Assembly (NCBI GenBank): GCA_033344795.1
Contig: JAWPMS010000001.1
Location: 682,001-746,000, forward strand
Direction: 5' to 3'
Length of the DNA: 64,000 bases
DNA from: SHLQ01 sp033344795
GTDB lineage: Bacteria; Actinomycetota; Acidimicrobiia; Acidimicrobiales; SHLQ01
Below are positions 26,663 through 34,984 of this stretch, in pieces (position 1 is the first letter of the stretch; each line of letters starts with the position of its first letter). The position numbers and the translations under genes were made by a program. The notes below the pieces were generated by a model, which did not search any database, was not told the origin of the DNA, and was given only the letters and a program-made list of their open reading frames with translations.

Positions 26663-28318
26663 ATGAAAATTCAACGGCGGAAACACGCCGTGGAGAAATC
26701 CACGGCGAAACACATGATCATTGGCGTTTTGGCGGTCCTTGGCCTCTTCGCTGCCACTATCGATGGAACGATCGCAGGCGCAGATGAGACTGGAACCTGC
26801 GGAGAGTTCAACTTCGGATTCAGCGGAACAAACCTGCTCAATGACGGGATCAGCGACAGCGCTGGGCCATTCCCGATCACTCTTCCTGCAGGCACGTACG
26901 ACGTGACCTTGCGTGGCGAGGACGACCACACGACGAACGAGCCTGATGACCAGCCCGGCGAGCAGTGGTACGTGGCGCTCGACAACGGGTGGCAGTCCGA
27001 TCTGACCGACGACATTCCTGACGACGTCGACATGATCTCGACGACATTCTCCGGAGTGACGATCGAGGCCGCAAGTGCCATTTCTGTGCACCATGCGGGT
27101 GAGGGCAATGTGAACTCACTTCGCGTCGTGTGTGTTGGATTCACGCCAACCGGCGCCGACAGTGGTGCAGACGCTGACGAGTGCGACACCGAAGAGGCAG
27201 TCGAGGTTGTCGAAGACGACATGGCCGACGAGGTGGTCGAAGACGAGGCAGTCGAAGACGACATGGCCGACGAGGCAGCCGAAGACGAAGCAGCCGAAGA
27301 CGACATGGCCGACGAGGTGGTCGAAGACGAGGTTGTCGAGGACGAAGCAGCCGAAGAGCCAGTCGAAGACGAGGTTGTCGAGGACGAGGTAGCCGAAGAG
27401 CCAGTCGAAGACGAGGTTGTCGAGGACGAGGTAGCCGAAGAGCCAGTCGAAGACGAGGTTGTCGAGGACGAGGTAGCCGAAGACGAGGTCGTCGAGGACG
27501 AAGCAGCCGAAGAGGCAGTCGAAGACGAAGCAGCCGAAGAGACCGGTTCGAGCTCGCTGCAGGTCGAAGACGAGCCGGTCGAGGATGAAGCAGTCGAAGA
27601 CGACATGGCCGACGAGGTTGTCGCAGACGAAGTAGCCGAAGCCGAGGTTGTCGAAGCCGAGGTTGTCGAAGCCGAGGTTGTCGAAGACGAAGCAGTCGAA
27701 GACGAGGTTGTCGCAGACGAAGCAGTCGAAGACGAAGCAGCCGAAGACGAGGCAGCCGAAGACGAGGCAGCCGAAGACGAGGCAGCCGAAGAAGTAGTCA
27801 ACGATGAGATGGCCGACGAAGCCGCGTCAGATCCCATCTGTAGCGAAGACGACATGGCCGAAGAGGCAGTCGAAGACGACATGGCCGAAGAGGCAGTCGA
27901 AGACGACATGGCCGAAGAGGACATGGCCGAAGAGGTTGTCGAAGACGACATGGCCGAAGAGGTTGTCGAAGATGACATGAACGTCGAAGACGAGGATGCA
28001 GCCGTCGAAGCCGACGAAGCCGCAGCCGACGCCGAGGACGCAGCCGTCGAAGCCGACGAAGCAGCAGCCGACGCCGAGGACGCAGCCGTCGAAGCCGACG
28101 AAGCAGCAGCCGACGCCGAAGATGCAGCTATTGAGGCGGAGGACGAAGGCGCTGACGAGGCAGCAGCCGACGCCGAGGACGCAGCCGTCGAAGCCGACGA
28201 AGCAGCAGCCGACGCCGAGGACGCAGCCGTCGAAGCCGACGAGGCAGCAGCCGACGCCGAAGATGCAGCGGTCGAAGCCGACGAAGCAGCAGCCGAGGTG
28301 GCTAACGAAGAGGGCTAA
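26663..28318 (+). CDS. Secreted, extremely acidic low-complexity repeat protein
   Basis: 551 residues from ATG 26663 (AAAGG upstream). N-terminus is basic, then a hydrophobic segment HMIIGVLAVLGLFAATIDGTIAGA, a signal peptide or anchor. Residues about 35-165 form a globular, beta-rich looking domain with two Cys (ETGTCGEF, RVVCVGF). The remaining roughly 380 residues consist almost only of Glu, Asp, Ala, Val and some Met, in pentamer-like units such as VEDEV and AEDDMADE. The last part has a 14-residue period (EDAAVEADEAAADA). No LPxTG sorting signal or C-terminal membrane segment is seen. Function unknown; calcium binding, surface charge or spacer roles are only possibilities. Followed by a strong terminator. 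Confidence 0.85.
   Translation: MKIQRRKHAVEKSTAKHMIIGVLAVLGLFAATIDGTIAGADETGTCGEFNFGFSGTNLLNDGISDSAGPFPITLPAGTYDVTLRGEDDHTTNEPDDQPGEQWYVALDNGWQSDLTDDIPDDVDMISTTFSGVTIEAASAISVHHAGEGNVNSLRVVCVGFTPTGADSGADADECDTEEAVEVVEDDMADEVVEDEAVEDDMADEAAEDEAAEDDMADEVVEDEVVEDEAAEEPVEDEVVEDEVAEEPVEDEVVEDEVAEEPVEDEVVEDEVAEDEVVEDEAAEEAVEDEAAEETGSSSLQVEDEPVEDEAVEDDMADEVVADEVAEAEVVEAEVVEAEVVEDEAVEDEVVADEAVEDEAAEDEAAEDEAAEDEAAEEVVNDEMADEAASDPICSEDDMAEEAVEDDMAEEAVEDDMAEEDMAEEVVEDDMAEEVVEDDMNVEDEDAAVEADEAAADAEDAAVEADEAAADAEDAAVEADEAAADAEDAAIEAEDEGADEAAADAEDAAVEADEAAADAEDAAVEADEAAADAEDAAVEADEAAAEVANEEG
27180..28310 (+). repeat. Tandem repeats inside the acidic protein gene
   Basis: Nested repeats at DNA level: a 42-nt unit encoding two acidic pentamer-type blocks occurs almost identically about 2.7 times between roughly 27330 and 27485. 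A 42-nt unit of different sequence, encoding the 14-residue EDAAVEADEAAADA block, recurs through 27990-28300. Near-identity of copies suggests recent expansion by slippage or unequal exchange. This is a coding repeat, not a mobile element. Confidence 0.85.
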
Positions 28319-28337
28319 CTAGCAAACGAACTACACG

Positions 28338-28380
28338 ACGAGGTGGTCGGGCTACGGTCCGGCCACCTCGTTTGCGTTTT
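28338..28380 (+). terminator. Rho-independent terminator after the acidic repeat gene
   Basis: Arms 28338-28348 and 28361-28371 form an 11-bp stem (one G-U pair) with a 12-nt loop, followed by a T-rich tract (TTTGCGTTTT) at 28371-28380. It sits between two convergent genes and could also help stop adk transcription, though the T-tract is on the plus side only. Confidence 0.85.
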
Positions 28381-28415
28381 ACGCTCTCGCACGCAGCGAG
28401 GCGGTGAAGCTTCCC

Positions 28416-28976
28416 CTATAGACCGAGCGCGTTTCGTACCCGCTCGAAGACTTCGTCTTCTTCACCGAGACCATCGACGACGACGAGTTTGCCTCGATCG
28501 GCAAACCATTCAAGCAATGGGGCCGTCTGCTCTTCGTACAGTTCGAGCCGGCGAGCGATTCCCTCGGCCGTGTCATCCTCACGCCCCCGAGCCATCATGC
28601 GTGCCGTGACCTCTTCGATCGCGACGTCGATATTGATCGCGGCAGTCAGCTCTTCGCCTTGGCCAGCGAAGATCTCCGCGAGGGCATCTGCCTGACTCGG
28701 AGTCCGGGGGAACCCATCGAGAAGCACGCCGTTTTCCAGAATGTCTTTCGCGGCGAGCCGTTCAGCCACGATGCCGTTCATGATGTCATCACCGACAAGT
28801 TCGCCTGCCTTCATCACCGCTTCAGCCTGTTGGCCAAGCGGTGTGCCAGCGGAGACGGCAGCACGAAGCATGTCGCCTGTCGACACATGGATGATCCCAA
28901 ACTCCTCGACGAGCCGGGTGCACTGAGTGCCCTTACCTGCCCCCTGCCGCCCGAGGACAACGATTCGTGGCGCCAC
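28416..28976 (-). CDS. adk: Adenylate kinase
   Basis: 186 residues. P-loop GRQGAGKGTQC at residues 8-18, STGDMLRAAV, DGFPRTPSQADAL, and the short LID form (no zinc-binding insertion) with RMMARGREDDTAEGIARRL. Interconverts ATP, ADP and AMP. Follows secY by 8 nt at the end of the spc-type operon. The map and infA genes that usually come next are not here. Confidence 0.96.
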   Translation of the reverse strand: MAPRIVVLGRQGAGKGTQCTRLVEEFGIIHVSTGDMLRAAVSAGTPLGQQAEAVMKAGELVGDDIMNGIVAERLAAKDILENGVLLDGFPRTPSQADALAEIFAGQGEELTAAINIDVAIEEVTARMMARGREDDTAEGIARRLELYEEQTAPLLEWFADRGKLVVVDGLGEEDEVFERVRNALGL

Positions 28977-28984
28977 AGCGACCT

Positions 28985-30328
28985 CTACTTTTTCTTGCCG
29001 AGGAAACCCTCGTAGTTGCGCATCATCAGCTGGCTATCGATCTGCTTCATGGTCTCGAGAGCCACACCAACCGCGATCAGGATCGAGATCCCGATGAAAC
29101 CAAAGCCGGCAGCGCCGAGGCCGCCGCTGTTGGTGTCGGTCAGGTTGAACCCAAGTGCCCGCATCAAAAGATTGGGTACAAGGGCCACCGCAGCGATGAA
29201 GAGTGCGCCAGGCAACGTGATTCGGGTGAGAATCCGGGCCAGATAGTGTTCGGTCTGGGGACCGGGACGGATTCCCGGGATGAAGCCACCCTGTTTGCGA
29301 ATGGTGTCCGCCTGCTTGGCCGGATCAAAGGTGATGGCCGTGTAGAAGTACGCAAATCCAACGATCATGAACCCGAAGACGATGATGTACAACGGCGACG
29401 ACGGGTTGACCAGGTTGTCGTTCACGAAGTTCCGAATGCCGTTGCCCCAGCCGGTGTCGGGCAATGCAACGGCAATGAGGTTCGGAAGGTACAGAACCGA
29501 GCTGGCGAAGATGATTGGGATGACTCCCGATTGGTTGACCTTCAACGGAATGTAGGTGCTCTGTCCGCCGTACATCTTGCGCCCGACGACCCGTTTCGCG
29601 AAGTTGACCGGAATTCGTCGCTGGCCGTTCTCGACGAACACGATGCCCACGAGAGCGATGGCCAAGATCACCGAGAAGGTCATCACGGCAAGCACACCCT
29701 CGTTGGTCCACAACGCACTGAATTGTGCAGGGAACTGGCTGACGATCGAAGCAAAGATGATCAGCGACATACCGTTGCCGATCCCCTTTTGTGTAATGAG
29801 CTCGCCCATCCACATGACCAGTGCGGTACCGGCAGTCAACGTGAGCACGACCAGCAAGACCGTCCAGACATTGAACTTCGGCAGCAGCACGAAACCGCCA
29901 CCGAGACCGTCTGAGCGGTTGAACAAGAACGAGAAACTCGTCGACTGAATAACCGCAATCGCAATCGTCAGGTAACGAGTCCACTGGGTGATCTTGCGCT
30001 GCCCGACCGCCCCTTGCTGTTGCCACTGCTCAATTCGAGGTACGACAACACCAAGCACCTGCATGATGATCGATGCCGTGATGTAGGGGAGAACACCGAG
30101 GGCAAAGATCGCAAACGTGGTGAGGCCACCACCCGAGAACAATTGGACATAGGCGAGAATGCCGCCCTGCTGACTGCTGTTTTCTCGAAGTTGCTGCACA
30201 GCGAGGGTGTCGATGCCCGGGGAGGGGATGAACGAACCAAGCCGATAGAGCGCCAAAGTGAAGAGTGTGAACAGGATCTTGTTTCGAAGATCCGGAACCC
30301 GGAACATGTTTGCGATTCGTGAAAGCAC
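28985..30328 (-). CDS. secY: Preprotein translocase subunit SecY
   Basis: 447 residues with about ten hydrophobic segments. Start region MLSRIANMFRVPDLRNKILFTLFTLALYRLG, the plug/TM2 region SGGGLTTFAIFALGVLPYITASIIMQ, and the cytoplasmic C5 loop with FIPGIRPG, which contacts SecA and the ribosome. Forms the protein-conducting channel. Preceded by an 80-nt gap after rplO. Confidence 0.97.
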   Translation of the reverse strand: MLSRIANMFRVPDLRNKILFTLFTLALYRLGSFIPSPGIDTLAVQQLRENSSQQGGILAYVQLFSGGGLTTFAIFALGVLPYITASIIMQVLGVVVPRIEQWQQQGAVGQRKITQWTRYLTIAIAVIQSTSFSFLFNRSDGLGGGFVLLPKFNVWTVLLVVLTLTAGTALVMWMGELITQKGIGNGMSLIIFASIVSQFPAQFSALWTNEGVLAVMTFSVILAIALVGIVFVENGQRRIPVNFAKRVVGRKMYGGQSTYIPLKVNQSGVIPIIFASSVLYLPNLIAVALPDTGWGNGIRNFVNDNLVNPSSPLYIIVFGFMIVGFAYFYTAITFDPAKQADTIRKQGGFIPGIRPGPQTEHYLARILTRITLPGALFIAAVALVPNLLMRALGFNLTDTNSGGLGAAGFGFIGISILIAVGVALETMKQIDSQLMMRNYEGFLGKKK

Positions 30329-30409
30329 GAGTTCTCCCTCAGAGCAATGGGATTACGGTAGCCGAGCAACCCAGGTTTTGGGCCTCGAATTCGTTTTGGA
30401 CGAAGGAGA

Positions 30410-30913
30410 TCAGCGGTTTGTGTGCTGGTTGCCCTTGGCCGGAGGACGCGGCGCGTCTCCCCATGGCTTGGGCAGAATCTCCATCGAGCCGCCGGCTGCG
30501 GTGATGGCTTCTTCGGCGCTCTTGGAGAACGCGTGTGCCTTGACGGTCACGCCCGATGCGAGTTCGCCCCGACCAAGAATCTTGATCAGCGAGTTCTTGC
30601 CAACGAGTCCCAGCTCGAGGAGCGTCTCTGGCGAGACGTCCGTGAGACCGCTCTCCGCGATGGTGTCGAGGTTGATCGCCTGGTATTCGACACGGAACGG
30701 GTTCGTGAAGCCGCGAAGCTTCGGAACTCGCTTGTGCAGTGGCATCTGGCCACCTTCGAAACCCTGGCGGACCTTGCCACGTCCGCGGCTGTGCTGACCC
30801 TTGGTACCACGGCCGGCGGTCTTGCCGCCTTTGCCGCCGATACCACGGCCCTTACGCTGCTTGTTCTTTGTCGAACCTTCGGCAGGCTTGAGATCGTGAA
30901 CTTTGATGGCCAT
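30410..30913 (-). CDS. rplO: 50S ribosomal protein L15
   Basis: 167 residues. Basic glycine-rich N-terminus (KGRGIGGKGGKTAGRGTKGQ), then GFEGGQMPLHKRVPKLRGF, and a C-terminal L18e-like region. About 20 residues longer than the E. coli protein. Its ATG overlaps the rpmD stop by 1 nt (TAATG). Confidence 0.96.
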   Translation of the reverse strand: MAIKVHDLKPAEGSTKNKQRKGRGIGGKGGKTAGRGTKGQHSRGRGKVRQGFEGGQMPLHKRVPKLRGFTNPFRVEYQAINLDTIAESGLTDVSPETLLELGLVGKNSLIKILGRGELASGVTVKAHAFSKSAEEAITAAGGSMEILPKPWGDAPRPPAKGNQHTNR

Positions 30914-31092
30914 TAGGCCTCCTCGACGGTGACCAGGTGCGGAACCCGGTGAATCATGCCGCGCACCGTTGGGGTGTCGGGATGGGTGACGGTCCGACCG
31001 ATACGGCCGAGACCGAGCGCGCGGATCGTGCCGCGCTGCTTGGGCTTACATCCAATCGTGGATCGGATTTGAGTGATATTGAGATCAGCCAT
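30913..31092 (-). CDS. rpmD: 50S ribosomal protein L30
   Basis: 59 residues: MADLNITQIRSTIGCKPKQR, then RALGLGRIGRTV and VRGMIHRVPHLVTVEEA. Complete and typical in size; too short for the usual length cut-offs. Stop and start overlap those of rplO and rpsE by 1 nt. Confidence 0.96.
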   Translation of the reverse strand: MADLNITQIRSTIGCKPKQRGTIRALGLGRIGRTVTHPDTPTVRGMIHRVPHLVTVEEA

Positions 31093-31721
31093 CAGTTTCC
31101 TCCGGTCACAATCCCAGCGGTTGCAGGATCGGACGCGTCTCGCTCCGACTCCTTGTATGCCTGAAGCAGCCCTGCTGGAACGAAGTCTTCTGCATCGAGT
31201 CCACGAAGGCGGGCAATCTCATCGGGACGCTTGAGGTCCTTCAAGCCCGCGATCGTGGCTCGTGCGACGTTGATGTGGTTCGGCGAGCCGAGCGACTTGC
31301 AGAGCACGTCTTGAATGCCGGCCTCCTCGAGGATGGCGCGGGCCGCACCGCCGGCGATGACGCCAGTACCCGGAGCGGCAGGCTTCATGAGCACGCTGCC
31401 AGCACCCATCGATCCAAGAACCGGATGCACGATTGTCGTTCCGGCGAGCGGGACGGAGAAGAGGTTGCGCTTGGCTTCCTCGGTGCCCTTTTGGATCGCA
31501 AGTGGAACTTCTTTGGCCTTGCCGTAGCCGAGACCAACCTGGCCGTTGCCGTCACCGATGACGACGAGAGCGGTGAAGCTGAAGCGTCGACCACCCTTGA
31601 CGACCTTGGCGACACGGTTGATGTGAATGACGCGGGAGTCACGAAGACCACCCTCGTTCTCACGTTCGTTGCGACCACCGCGGTCGTTTCGATCGTTGCG
31701 GTTGTTGTTTTCGTACGCCAT
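31092..31721 (-). CDS. rpsE: 30S ribosomal protein S5
   Basis: 209 residues. An N-terminal extension of about 25 residues is very rich in Asn, Asp and Arg (NNNRNDRNDRGGRNE). Then the S5 RNA-binding fold RVAKVVKGGRRFSFTALVVIGDGNG and the C-terminal domain AAPGTGVIAGGAARAILEEAGI. Overlaps rplR and rpmD by 1 nt each. Confidence 0.96.
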   Translation of the reverse strand: MAYENNNRNDRNDRGGRNERENEGGLRDSRVIHINRVAKVVKGGRRFSFTALVVIGDGNGQVGLGYGKAKEVPLAIQKGTEEAKRNLFSVPLAGTTIVHPVLGSMGAGSVLMKPAAPGTGVIAGGAARAILEEAGIQDVLCKSLGSPNHINVARATIAGLKDLKRPDEIARLRGLDAEDFVPAGLLQAYKESERDASDPATAGIVTGGN

Positions 31722-32086
31722 CAGAACTCCAGTCCTGCTTCGCGAGCCGCGTCAGCCAAAGCAGCGACACGTCCGTGATAGAGATTGCCGCCGCGATCGA
31801 ACACGACGGAGTTGATGCCAGCGTCTTTCGCTCGACTAGCGACGAGCTCACCGACCTTGGTGGCTGCGTCGACCGTGTTGCCACGACCGTCCCAGCCCTT
31901 TTCGACAGTACTTGCCGCCGCGATGGTCAGACCTGAGTCATCGTCGATGACCTGCGCCACGATGTGCTTGTTCGAACGGAACACAGCCAAACGTGGTCTC
32001 GTCGGTGTGCCATGAACAGACTTGCGGATTCGATAGTGACGGCGCTGACGGTTGCGTCGACGTTCCGAAGAGACATTCTTCGCCAT
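31721..32086 (-). CDS. rplR: 50S ribosomal protein L18
   Basis: 121 residues from ATG 32086, which overlaps the rplF stop (TAATG); the frame is open further up, but that part is the out-of-frame rplF region. RRRNRQRRHYRIRKSVHGTPTRPRLAVFRSNKHI, then GHRV-like C-terminus NLYHGRVAALADAAREAGLEF. Binds 5S rRNA. Confidence 0.97.
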   Translation of the reverse strand: MAKNVSSERRRNRQRRHYRIRKSVHGTPTRPRLAVFRSNKHIVAQVIDDDSGLTIAAASTVEKGWDGRGNTVDAATKVGELVASRAKDAGINSVVFDRGGNLYHGRVAALADAAREAGLEF

Positions 32087-32625
32087 TACTTCGCCGCCTT
32101 TCCGGCCTTGCGGATGATCCGCTCGCCCTCGTACTTGATGCCCTTGCCCTTGTAGGGCTCGGGCTTGCGCCACTTGCGAATATCTGCAGCGACCTGGCCG
32201 ACAAGTTGTTTGTCGATGCCCTTGACGATGATCTCGGTCTGAACGGGGACCTCGAACTCGATTCCCTCTGGCGCTTGAATGTGCACCGGATGGCTGAATC
32301 CGAGCTGCATCTCGAGAGCATTGCTGCCCTTTGCCGCAGCGCGATAACCAACACCGACGATTTCGAGCTTCTTGCTGAAGCCCTCGCTGACGCCGATGAT
32401 CATGTTGTCGACGAGGGTGCGTGCAAGACCGTGCATGGCCTTGTGGTCACCCGTGTCGTTGGGACGGACCATCGTGATGACACCGTCATCGACGGAGGCC
32501 GTGATCTCGCCTGGGAGCGTGATCGACAGCTCCCCTTTTGAGCCCTTGACGGTCACATCTGTGCCGGCGATGTCGACATCGACTCCGGACGGGATGGTGA
32601 TCGGGGCGCTTCCAATACGTGACAT
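32086..32625 (-). CDS. rplF: 50S ribosomal protein L6
   Basis: 179 residues. MSRIGSAPITIPSGVDVDI start, VGVGYRAAAKGSNALEMQLGFSHPV centre and C-terminal RKWRKPEPYKGKGIKYEGE, which lies near the GTPase-associated centre. Normal length. Starts 9 nt after rpsH. Confidence 0.97.
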   Translation of the reverse strand: MSRIGSAPITIPSGVDVDIAGTDVTVKGSKGELSITLPGEITASVDDGVITMVRPNDTGDHKAMHGLARTLVDNMIIGVSEGFSKKLEIVGVGYRAAAKGSNALEMQLGFSHPVHIQAPEGIEFEVPVQTEIIVKGIDKQLVGQVAADIRKWRKPEPYKGKGIKYEGERIIRKAGKAAK

Positions 32626-32634
32626 CGATTGCTC

Positions 32635-33039
32635 CTACCAGACGTAGGCGAGCACCTCGCCACCAACACGGCGGCGACGGGCTTCGCGATCGGTCATGAG
32701 ACCTCGGTTGGTGGACAGAACGGCAACGCCGAGACCACCCAACACACGAGGAACCTCTGTGGACTTGCGGTACACCCGAAGCCCAGGCTTGCTCACTCGG
32801 GTGATCCCCGAGATGACACGCTTGCGCTCTGGTGAATACTTCATATCAATGCTGAGGACTCGACCAGGACCGGTCGGGTTGTCAGCAACGCTGTAGTTGG
32901 TGATGTAGCCCTCACTCTTGAGTAGCTCTGCGAGCGTCTCCTTGAGCTTGGAGGAAGGCATGGACACGTCATCGTGCATTGCCGTATTGGCATTGCGGAT
33001 TCGCGTGAGCATGTCGGCGATGGGGTCGGTCATTGTCAT
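32635..33039 (-). CDS. rpsH: 30S ribosomal protein S8
   Basis: 134 residues. TDPIADMLTRIRNANTAMHD, ITRVSKPGLRVYRKSTEVP and the C-terminal GVAVLSTNRGLMTDREARRRRVGGEVLAYVW. AAGGA 8 nt before the first ATG supports this start over the ATG two codons later. Confidence 0.97.
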   Translation of the reverse strand: MTMTDPIADMLTRIRNANTAMHDDVSMPSSKLKETLAELLKSEGYITNYSVADNPTGPGRVLSIDMKYSPERKRVISGITRVSKPGLRVYRKSTEVPRVLGGLGVAVLSTNRGLMTDREARRRRVGGEVLAYVW

Positions 33040-33054
33040 TTTGTGTTCCTTCCC

Positions 33055-33240
33055 CTACCAGCTGGCCTTTTTCAGACCAGGAATCTCTCCGGCATGACCC
33101 ATCTCCCGAAGGCAGATGCGACACAGACCGAACTTCTTGTACACGCTGCGTGGGCGACCACACTTGCGGCACCGCGTATATCCGCGGACCTTGAACTTTG
33201 GCGTCTTTTGCTGCTTGTTTACGAGCGCCTTCTTTGCCAT
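33055..33240 (-). CDS. rpsZ: 30S ribosomal protein S14 type Z
   Basis: 61 residues, the short zinc-binding form: CRKC and CRIC supply four Cys ligands, and the end GEIPGLKKASW is standard. Matches the C+ form of L36 in this window. No zinc-independent paralogue is nearby. Overlaps the rplE stop by 1 nt. Confidence 0.97.
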   Translation of the reverse strand: MAKKALVNKQQKTPKFKVRGYTRCRKCGRPRSVYKKFGLCRICLREMGHAGEIPGLKKASW

Positions 33241-33809
33241 TACTGGCCTTCCTTCCGGAATGGAAATGCAAATGCGTCGAGCAGTGCTTTGCCGTGCTCG
33301 TTGTTCGTTGCGGTCGTGACGATGGTGATGTCCATGCCACGTACGACGTCGACATTGTCGTAGTTGATCTCGGGAAAGATCAGCTGCTCGGTCACACCGA
33401 AGGTGTAATTGCCACGACCATCGAAACTCTTCGTGGGTAGACCACGGAAATCTCGAATTCGAGGTGTCGCCAGCGAGATGACCCGGTCGAGGAACTCGTA
33501 CATCCGATCGCCTCGAAGGGTGACTCGCGCGCCGATCACTTGGCCCTCGCGGAGCTTGAAACTCGCAAGGCTCTTCTTTGCCTTGGTGATCGAAGGCTTT
33601 TGGCCGGTGATGATCGCGAGATCTACCAGCGCTCCCTCGATCGCCTTCTTGTTCAAGGCCGCCTCGCCGACACCCATGTTCACCGAGATCTTCTCGAGAC
33701 GTGGAACCTGCATGACATTGACGAGGCCGAGCTCTTCTTGCAGTCGAGCTTGGATTTCACCGAAGTACTGCGCCTTCAGCGTTGGGACTACGGTTGCGGT
33801 ATCAGCCAT
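33240..33809 (-). CDS. rplE: 50S ribosomal protein L5
   Basis: 189 residues from ATG 33809, with GGAG upstream; the open frame above it runs through rplX and is not real. PRLEKISVNMGVGEAALNKK, TRGDRM-type RGDRMYEFLDRVISLATPRIRDFRG and GRGNYTFGVTEQLIFPEI. Binds 5S rRNA and the P-site tRNA. Start overlaps the rplX stop by 8 nt. Confidence 0.97.
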   Translation of the reverse strand: MADTATVVPTLKAQYFGEIQARLQEELGLVNVMQVPRLEKISVNMGVGEAALNKKAIEGALVDLAIITGQKPSITKAKKSLASFKLREGQVIGARVTLRGDRMYEFLDRVISLATPRIRDFRGLPTKSFDGRGNYTFGVTEQLIFPEINYDNVDVVRGMDITIVTTATNNEHGKALLDAFAFPFRKEGQ

Positions 33810-34116
33810 CGATCTCAGCTCCCGTTCGCCGGCAGACACGAACCTTCGTGCCATCTTCGAGGAACTTGTAACCAACACGAGTTGGCTTGCCGTCCTTCGG
33901 GCTGATCATTGCGACATTCGAGACGTGCATTGGCATGTCCTTGTCGATGATGCCGCCAGGTTGGTTCTCGCCCTGCGGGCGTTGGTGTTTCTTGGCGAGG
34001 TTCACGCCTTCGACAATGACCGTGTTCTTCTCGGGGAAAGCGAACATGACTTCCCCTTCCTTGCCACGATCCTTGCCAGCGAGGACACGAACCTTGTCGC
34101 CCTTTTTGATCTTCAT
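33802..34116 (-). CDS. rplX: 50S ribosomal protein L24
   Basis: 104 residues. KOW motif KKGDKVRVLAGKDRGKEGEV at the N-terminus, then NLAKKHQRPQGENQPGGIIDKDMPMHVSNV. Adjacent to rplN with no gap. Confidence 0.97.
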   Translation of the reverse strand: MKIKKGDKVRVLAGKDRGKEGEVMFAFPEKNTVIVEGVNLAKKHQRPQGENQPGGIIDKDMPMHVSNVAMISPKDGKPTRVGYKFLEDGTKVRVCRRTGAEIDG

Positions 34117-34485
34117 TTAGAGGACCTCCGGTGCCAACGACACGATTCGCATGAACTTCTTGTCACGAAGTTCACGACCAACCGGGCCGAAGATGCGGGT
34201 TCCACGAGGCTGGCTGTTTTCGTTGATCAGCACAGCAGCGTTCTCATCGAAGCGGATGTAACTGCCATCCGGACGACGAATTTCCTTCTTGACACGGACG
34301 ACGACGCACTTGACGACCTCGCCCTTCTTGACCCCAGCACCTGGTGTGGCGTCCTTGACTGCGGCGACGATGACGTCACCGATGCTTGCGTACCGACGAC
34401 GCGTGCCACCGAGCACCTTGATGCAGAGGACTTCCTTCGCACCAGAGTTGTCGGCGACCTTGAGTCGGGTCTCCTGCTGAATCAT
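34117..34485 (-). CDS. rplN: 50S ribosomal protein L14
   Basis: 122 residues, the invariant length. MIQQETRLKVADNSGAKEV start, ASIGDVIVAAVKDATPG, and the C-terminal RELRDKKFMRIVSLAPEVL. Overlaps the rpsQ stop by 1 nt. Confidence 0.98.
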   Translation of the reverse strand: MIQQETRLKVADNSGAKEVLCIKVLGGTRRRYASIGDVIVAAVKDATPGAGVKKGEVVKCVVVRVKKEIRRPDGSYIRFDENAAVLINENSQPRGTRIFGPVGRELRDKKFMRIVSLAPEVL

Positions 34486-34757
34486 TAGCGAGCCCTCTCG
34501 ATGATCTCGACGAGGCGCCAGCGCTTCTTCTTCGACAGCGGGCGGGTCTCTTGGATCCGGACGAGGTCACCAACGTTGGCGTCGTTTGCCTCGTCGTGCG
34601 CGAACAGCTTGGTGCTGCGCTGCACGGTCTTGGCGTAACGACGATGGCGCACGCGATCGACGGATTCGATCACTGCGGTCTTGTCCATCGAGGTCGAAAT
34701 GACGATCCCCTCACGCACTTTGCGTGGGTTCTCACGAACGGTTGCTTCCTCGGTCAT
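34485..34757 (-). CDS. rpsQ: 30S ribosomal protein S17
   Basis: 90 residues. REGIVISTSMDKTAVIESVDRVRHRRYAK and GDLVRIQETRPLSKKKRWRLVEII, the OB-fold S17 core, with a short N-terminal extension. Overlaps the rpmC stop by 4 nt (ATGA). Confidence 0.97.
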   Translation of the reverse strand: MTEEATVRENPRKVREGIVISTSMDKTAVIESVDRVRHRRYAKTVQRSTKLFAHDEANDANVGDLVRIQETRPLSKKKRWRLVEIIERAR

Positions 34758-34984
34758 GATGCGACCTCCTCGGCTTCGAGTGCTTCGGCCGCAGCGATCT
34801 CACGAGCACGTAGCTCGGTAAGTACCCGAGCCTTGTCCCGGCGGACAGCGCTCAGGCGACGGACATTGGTGAGCTGCCCCGTGGCGTTCTGGAAACGCAG
34901 GTTGAACAGCTCTTCGGATGTTTCTTCGAGACGCGTCAGGAGATCGGCGTCGGAAAGCTCGGCTAGCTTCTTCGCTTTTGCCAT
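34754..34984 (-). CDS. rpmC: 50S ribosomal protein L29
   Basis: 76 residues. LSDADLLTRLEETSEELFNLRFQNATGQL and RAVRRDKARVLTELRAREI helices of L29, then an acidic Ala/Glu-rich end (AAAEALEAEEVAS), one of several acidic tails in this operon. Overlaps rplP by 1 nt. Confidence 0.97.
   Translation of the reverse strand: MAKAKKLAELSDADLLTRLEETSEELFNLRFQNATGQLTNVRRLSAVRRDKARVLTELRAREIAAAEALEAEEVAS

Noticed and set aside
26671..27978. Long minus-strand frame rich in Ser, Thr and Ala, antisense to the acidic repeat gene
   Set aside because: It is only the reverse reading of the GAA/GAC/GTC/GCC repeats. It has no start signals, and the plus-strand frame has a signal peptide, a ribosome-binding site and a terminator.
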